From assembly GCA_029747585.1 (NCBI GenBank), contig JAPEVF010001046.1:1-14821 (forward strand): 14,821 nucleotides of DNA, given 5' to 3'. Numbering within the stretch: position 1 is the first letter of the stretch; the number at the start of each line of letters is the position of its first letter. The stretch comes from Pleurotus djamor. Its lineage: Eukaryota > Basidiomycota > Agaricomycetes > Agaricales > Pleurotaceae. The position numbers were made by a program, and so were the translations under genes. Under the pieces are notes generated by a model. That model made no database searches. It was not told the DNA's origin and saw nothing but the letters and a program-made list of their open reading frames with translations. Shown here one piece after another: positions 10,361 to 14,821 of this stretch.

Positions 10361-11222
10361 GGATAGCTCCCGTCACAAATGCGTCCGAGCGTGACTTTAC
10401 GCGTGACTCGTGACGATGAAGCCGGCAATTACCGGGCCGGAGCCGGCGACTCTTACCGCTAGTAGTAACCTGCCACCGTCTGGTTCAGTAGATCCTGGAG
10501 TCACCTGGCCTCACACAGCACGCTTACTTGTATTTTCGTCAATCGAACCCAAAGTTCGAGTCTAATTCAAAACCCCAGCCGTGCCCGAGGCTTGAAGCTT
10601 GAGCTTGACGAGCTATGTGCCTTGTATGTGCCATGTTCCAACTTCCGTTGAACTTCCGCCGACTACTTCTCGGTCGTCCTTGAAGCTGGATAGTGGAATC
10701 TTCAAGCTTCACGTCTTCCCTCACTTATAGTTCAATATCCGGACACTTATACTTTCACGATCTGGGAAGCAGGTCAAGCTATATTCTCTTGACATGAGAC
10801 TTTGACAGCCGTGACGATTTATGGCTAGACTTCGTCTTCCTTCCAACTCTTCCTAGGATCAGCTCATTGCTCTAACCACACGCTATGATTCCACCGTTGA
10901 ATTGTGGAGAACTACCATGCCTAAGAAGTCGACTTCCATTCGTCTTGGGTTACGCTCTCATACCCAATTTTTCATGGTCGTTTCAGAAGTACGTAGTTAT
11001 GCCATATTGTCCGGTTCCAGTTGATCCTGGCCGGTGTTTCGCCTCAACGTATTCACCGGTAGGACTCAAGCAGCTTACGGCTCTATCTACTCCTCGGTCA
11101 GAATCTACGCAATGTCAGATGCAGGAGATAAAATTCTTCCGGATGTTATCTGGGTCTTGTGAATGGCACTATGTTCTTTGGGACACGGCTTATCTCTGGG
11201 CCCCTCGCTTTGGGAATACTGT
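10361..11222. other. Gene-poor stretch between LTR and copy D
   Basis: No supportable gene. A GC-rich patch at 10424-10451 (GCCGGCAATTACCGGGCCGG and neighbours) follows several GTGAC repeats and resembles the patch at 5251-5300. An open frame, 10885-11268, ends within copy D's promoter and has no recognisable protein features, so I leave it out. Whether it hides a decayed partner locus for copy D is uncertain. Confidence 0.4.
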
Positions 11223-11228
11223 TATAAG
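11223..11228 (+). promoter_or_regulatory. TATA box of copy D
   Basis: TATAAG (in TTATAAGAGAG) 60 bp before the ATG at 11283. Box sequence and pre-ATG context (CTCAAGAATGTCC) resemble copy B more than A or C. Confidence 0.5.
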
Positions 11229-11282
11229 AGAGCTGAATTGGGGTCTGGTAACACTAGGAACACACTAACGATCATCTCAAGA

Positions 11283-11996
11283 ATGTCCATCGACGTAGCA
11301 TCGCTCATCGGTGCGCTCCTCCTTTCCCCACCATACACATGCTGCTCTCGAGACGCTTACATATTCTTGCCCAGAATCTCTCGCAGGCGTTGAAAAGAAT
11401 CTTGACGAGACCACGCTTGTTTCTGACCATGATCTCACTGGTGAGTGGCCGGGTGATCTATATATTTCTCCCAATCCCTGATCCCGATTGCGCAATCCGT
11501 CGCTGAGGGCAGCAAAGACGTGCCATTCTGCATAAGCTGCACCATCTTCAAGTTCAACGGCTACAAACTAGACATTATTGTACGTCCTCTCTCTCAAGGC
11601 GGTTGCTAGCTATGTCGTCTCACTCACGCGGGCTTCGACCTTGCTCAGGTGTGCGGGACGATTAACTGGGATGAAAATTCCTTCCGACTCAGGTGCTGGT
11701 TTGCATTGACTCCCCCGTTGCCTATACCCCCCTTTCCAAAGGTTCCATTCCCAAAGCATCCTTTCCCGTTCTTCCCCTGGCCCAACGTCATCTTCTTCCC
11801 GGGGCCGTCTCTCCAGGGACCAATCATCCCTGGGGCCCATGCGTCATGCACAATCGGATATATTGGGAGAGTCGACATCTGGGCTAGAGGGTTCAACGAC
11901 GGGTTCTATGTGACTGTCAGGGTCTGCGAGTTCCATAGGCTTTGCTACCAGAAGCGCTTCTTAGTCGCCAAGAGGCCCGTTACTGGAGACAAGTAG
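11283..11996 (+). CDS. Copy D, diverged and inverted member of the orphan family, with proline-rich insert
   Basis: The start MSIDVASLI (exon 11283-11310) is followed by an exon 11375-11440 reading DETTLVSDHDLT, then a last exon 11649-11996. The last exon aligns with the family: GTINWDENSF for its RIAWDSRDF, GPSLQG for the GP turn, VDIWARG, FYVTVRV and the end KRFLVAKRP. The third exon is the doubtful part. The only combination of donor 11441 and a nearby AG that keeps frame gives 11518-11579 (62 nt instead of 194), losing the SEW...NPSLALSLLSDDEV helix, for about 167 aa. Between the conserved LKTF-like strand and the GP turn, the family's 17 residues are replaced by about 31 rich in Pro and Phe, with FPK-type repeats. 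HVGPIQ is not conserved. It lies on the opposite strand from A-C, more than 3.5 kb away. It may be a neofunctional copy or an early pseudogene. Confidence 0.66.
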
Positions 11997-12015
11997 ATGG
12001 TACAATGAATGTCCC

Positions 12016-12436
12016 TTACACCCGTAGCATGGCGAAACACGAGGCCCCCTTGTTTGTTGAGAGATTATGGTCGATTATTTCCAGCGCAATTTGATACATA
12101 CTCGGGAGTGCGAATTTCGAGACAATGTACTCGGTGGTGTATGGACGAGGCGTCAACTCGGCACAACAGTAGCAGGGTTCGTTCCGAAAGGTTTGTCTCG
12201 AGTTGAGATTGGCATATTCATCAATGTCATCGAAACTGAGGGAAATGACGGTTGTAGACGGATAGAAACCAAATACACTTCGCATCCCCGTTGACTTGAT
12301 TAGACAGTACCTGTATCGTACGCATTGCGCCATTAAGTTCCCGGTGTCTTGGAAGGAAGTTTGAAACTTGACATGTTTAAGAGAAGGGGGGCTGACCAGG
12401 ATGCGAACTCATGCTCCGCGACCTGTACTGAGTCCA
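12016..12436 (-). CDS. Weak candidate small gene, minus strand
   Basis: I do not recognise this. An ATG at 12436 begins MDSVQVAEHEFASW, followed by a GTCAGC that could be a donor. Further on, after a good acceptor (TTTCCCTCAG, ending near 12248), an open frame to a stop at 12016 reads FDDIDEYANL, then YTTEYIVSKFALP, and ends SCFAMLRV. A TATATATA box at 12474-12482 lies about 40 bp upstream of the ATG. The join between the two parts is not resolved and no homology to the other genes here is clear. The overlapping plus-strand frame 12067-12294 is equally long, so the strand is uncertain. Confidence 0.22.
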
Positions 12437-12473
12437 TGATGGATCGAACGGAAACATGAATTCGGTGTGGGCT

Positions 12474-12483
12474 CTATATATAA
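12474..12483. promoter_or_regulatory. TATA-type box in the gap before DCG1-like gene
   Basis: CTATATATAA is nearly symmetrical and could serve either strand. On the plus strand it is 234 bp upstream of the DCG1-like ATG, with a GTAAGT at 12576 and a CAG at 12714-12716 right before the ATG that may bound a 5' UTR intron. On the minus strand it is about 40 bp before the weak candidate gene. Confidence 0.4.
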
Positions 12484-12716
12484 CCAGACCAGTGTGAAGG
12501 GGGTCCCCGTTTGTTGGCCATTACATTGCCTAGAAGCAAAGCATCATCTCACACCCTCTTGGATAGGACTCGCTTGTAAGTACATAAGTATCTCCAACGC
12601 ACCGACATGATGATCGCCGACCAGAATGACGTCAAGATTCTAATCAGTACCAATCTTGATCTAATCTTGTCATTGCACACTCACCTCGTATCCCTGTCCG
12701 TCGCTCCAAAGTTCAG

Positions 12717-13467
12717 ATGAAAGACCCAAAGTCCATTCTAATCATAAACCCAAATTGTACCGTTTCAATGACGAGAGGACTGGAGCCGCTGGTCGAGACC
12801 GTAGCCAACGAAGAGGTACTAGAAATCCCTGTTCACATGAGTGGTTTCTGATCTCTCCTAGGTACAGGCGGCCTATTTTACAGCATCAGCTGGACCGCCA
12901 AGCATCAATTCCGATGCTGATGCAGCCGTGTCCGCAAAGGTCTGCCTTCCCCATCTGCTACCATTGCTCGATAGGCACGACGCATTCCTGGTCGCATGTT
13001 ACTCCGAGCACCCCCTCGTACCACAGCTGAAGTCCCGCACACGAAAGCCTGTGACAGGGATTTTCGAAGCATCGGTCATTACCAGCCTAGCACTCATCCA
13101 ACCGAGCGAAGGCTTCGGGATAGTGACAACGGGAGAAATATGGAATCATTTGCTCACGAAAGCGGTATCCGACTTCCTCGGCGCCGAGAAAAGCCCCAGG
13201 TTTATAGGCGTTGAGACAACTGGGCTCAACGCGACAGAACTCCACGATGCCCCGCCCAAAGACGTCAAGAAGAGAATCCAGGATGCAACGAGGAGATTGC
13301 TTTCCCAAGGAAATATTGGTGCAATTTGTCTGGGGTGCGCAGGCATGAGTGGTATGGACGAATGGGTTCGTGAAGTCTGCCAGAAGGAAGATAAGAATGG
13401 AGTGCTCATTGTTGACGGAGTCATTGCTGGTTTTTCGTTTCTCAAAAGCGCGCTTTCTTATTTGTGA
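12717..13467 (+). CDS. DCG1: DCG1-like Asp/Glu/hydantoin racemase-family protein (234 aa)
   Basis: Exon 1 is 12717-12815 and exon 2 is 12862-13467 (stop included). The 46-nt intron is phase 0 and joins NEE to VQAAYF. The length of 234 aa is close to yeast Dcg1 (about 244). The N-terminus SILIINPNCTVSMTRGLEPL is the family's first beta strand and loop. Next comes AGPPSI (43-48). The two cysteines expected of this cofactor-independent racemase fold are present in their usual contexts: Cys79 in VACYSEHP and Cys192 in LGCAGM. TGIFEAS (98-104), the IVTTG loop (120-124) and VDGVIAG near the end are also typical. Yeast DCG1 is nitrogen-regulated beside allantoin genes and its substrate is not firmly known; bacterial relatives racemise hydantoins or Asp/Glu. 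No partner catabolic gene is seen here. The start ATG lies immediately after a CAG that may end a leader intron. Confidence 0.93.
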
Positions 13468-13532
13468 CGTCGGAAAGTTGACCAGAATTCGGTTTCATTA
13501 GAAACGAGGACTGGACAAATGAAGAATCGTTC

Positions 13533-13558
13533 TATTGAAGAGCTATATTGAAGAGCTA
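13533..13558. repeat. Perfect 13-bp tandem duplication
   Basis: TATTGAAGAGCTA occurs twice head to tail, 66 bp after the DCG1-like stop codon. Probably replication slippage in the 3' flank. Confidence 0.8.
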
Positions 13559-13841
13559 GAGTGATTTGAGTACTAGCAGAGCGTGTTGGAGACGTGTGTG
13601 CGTGTGGGTTATGAAATTGGGCAACGCGGAAAAAGGAACCTTCGTACTGATCGTGGGAATACGTATGTATTTCCACGGTCACAAGAGAGGGTTCGAATCG
13701 GACAAGGTCACGATGCCGCGAACTACTGGGTCTTCCGTCCTTCATCACTTCTATCTACTCATATGATTGAGATGCATCTTCTGGGTTGCAGCCCATCGGA
13801 GTATCACCGCCCAAGCAGCTGAGGAAGTTGATCAGTTTCTT

Positions 13842-14300
13842 TCATCGTTTGCCGTTTTCTCTGTTGTAGGACCAAAGTCTTCTGAGGCCTCTAGTAGATC
13901 CCGTCTTGCCCTGAGACTAAGTTGTTTCAGAAGTTTTTATAAGGATAATTCAAAAGGCGGACGTACGTGACGAGCATCGAGTTCACGTACACTGTCCCAT
14001 CCAACGTCAGTCAAACTGAGGACGTGATATTGAGAGTACGGACGTTTGCTCAAAAAGATGAAGAAGACCATGAAAAGCAACGTATCCTGAGTTGCCACCC
14101 ACTACGACCCGATGCGTTAAAAATAGCAGAATGCGGACAAAGGCGACGACTTACGGTGATAACGTCGATCGCAGCGAATACGCTTATGGGGTTCGTCGTC
14201 GTCAATGTGAGAACAACCGAAAGAGGAACGGGATTAGAGCTACCATGTTAGAATGCCAATACCGACGACATATACAATCAGCCGGCCAACAATACTCCAT
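13842..14300 (-). CDS. Candidate four-exon gene for a small single-pass membrane protein (94 aa)
   Basis: I do not recognise the product. A coherent minus-strand model exists: exons 14296-14300 (ATG GA), 14155-14239, 13967-14086 and 13842-13916. Introns are 56, 68 and 50 nt with donors GTATTG, GTAAGT and GTACGT, and acceptors TAG, CAG and TAG. The first intron carries a CTAAC branch-like site. All phases agree. The product begins MDSNPVPLSVVLTL, has a strongly hydrophobic TLLFMVFFIF followed by SKRPYSQYHV (membrane segment with a positive flank), and ends in a basic SQGKTGSTRGLRRLW tail. The hydrophobic-then-Tyr/Arg pattern is loosely like the last helix of STE3-type pheromone receptors, but no other receptor feature could be confirmed upstream. 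The tiny first coding exon is a weakness; earlier exons may lie at 14301-14821. Confidence 0.38.
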
Positions 14301-14821
14301 GTCCTAGACGGTGTAGAACGGACGTTACTTGGGTACGGCGTATAAGGGCTAATAGCTTGGCACTTGCCTTCCCGACCCTGGACGCCTCTTGTTGAGATAG
14401 GACACAGAGGACACAGAAATCAGCAAGTCAGAGGTGAATTTACTAGCCAAGGCACATGTGTGCAAGGCCTGACAATCAAGAAATCGCGTTGAGAACGAGA
14501 GACTTGAGGTCGATGCGCGAACGTACGTTACTCGTCTCTGAATGAAGCCCTGGCGTGTACCGGTTGATGCTTCTGATCACATAGTTAGTGAAAGGATGGG
14601 GCAGTAAACGAGCGGAACGCGCAGGGATATGTAGAAGCCTATACTTGTGATCAGCGGAGGGAATAGCAAGATACGCGTCATCTGACTTACCAATCCAACA
14701 AACTGGGTAGTTATGGTGAGCGGTTGGAGTTAGAAAGGGATGTGGGTACGGCGCGTACCCAGTTCAATGATCGTGACAGTGATCTATGATAGCAAACATA
14801 TCAGCGTGAGATAAGGCGGTA
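14301..14821. other. Right-hand end, possible further minus-strand exons, nothing firm
   Basis: On the minus strand a GTAAGT donor (about 14691 downwards) and a TATAG acceptor (about 14641) bound an intron-like 50 nt, and a short hydrophobic frame (FYISLRVPLVYCPILSL) follows. These may be upstream exons of the gene at 13842-14300 or of another gene entering from the right. I could not build a continuous frame. No plus-strand gene is supported. Confidence 0.3.

Noticed and set aside
10885..11268. 127-codon plus-strand frame just before copy D
   Set aside because: It runs through copy D's TATA box and ends 14 bp before its ATG; no protein features or family resemblance.
11610..11896. Minus-strand frames over copy D's last exon
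   Set aside because: Shadows: the plus-strand frame carries the conserved family motifs (GPSLQG, WAR, KRFLVAKRP).
13087..13445. Minus-strand frames inside the DCG1-like gene
   Set aside because: They are antisense to a clearly conserved coding exon.
13690..13699. GGTTCGAATC, a perfect tRNA B-box-like sequence
   Set aside because: The flanking bases do not form a T stem, and no A box, anticodon arm or acceptor stem fits upstream or downstream.
13967..14251. 94-codon plus-strand frame
   Set aside because: It starts with GTG, not ATG, and overlaps the spliced minus-strand model, which has three consensus introns in agreement.

Overview
The window is fungal nuclear DNA, most likely from an agaricomycete (mushroom-type basidiomycete). 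Genes are split by many very short GT-AG introns (mostly 49-57 nt), often with CTNAN-like branch sites. The importin-family and DCG1-like proteins at the two ends read as fungal. The order or genus cannot be fixed from the sequence alone. Two unresolved bases (3960, 5278) indicate a draft assembly.

Layout: (1) 1-3452, plus strand: the 3' 939 codons of CSE1, the exportin that recycles importin-alpha, in 13 visible exons with the first exon(s) off the left edge. (2) 3624-8526, minus strand: an array of three paralogous small genes of a family I do not recognise (copies A, B and C; 199, 194 and 198 aa). All share a four-exon structure and a TATA box 60-77 bp before the ATG. A and C each sit downstream of a second unknown locus on the same strand. 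The A and C blocks are colinear at an offset of about 3.28 kb, so a multi-gene segment was duplicated. The second locus is better kept beside C and broken beside A. (3) 8527-11282: mostly without recognisable genes, holding a probable solo LTR (10094-10360) just downstream of a possible promoter and first exon. (4) 11283-11996, plus strand: a fourth, diverged copy D, inverted relative to the others, with a shortened third exon and a proline-rich insertion. (5) 12016-12436: a weak minus-strand candidate. (6) 12717-13467, plus strand: a two-exon DCG1-like Asp/Glu/hydantoin racemase-family gene with both catalytic cysteines. (7) 13842-14300, minus strand: a possible four-exon gene for a 94-aa protein with one membrane segment.

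The two recognisable genes are ordinary housekeeping or metabolic genes that bracket a fast-evolving accessory block. The interesting part is that block: an orphan family amplified in tandem, partly with a linked partner locus, showing promoter conservation, copy-specific remodelling, decay and a nearby retroelement scar. The sequence does not show what the family does.
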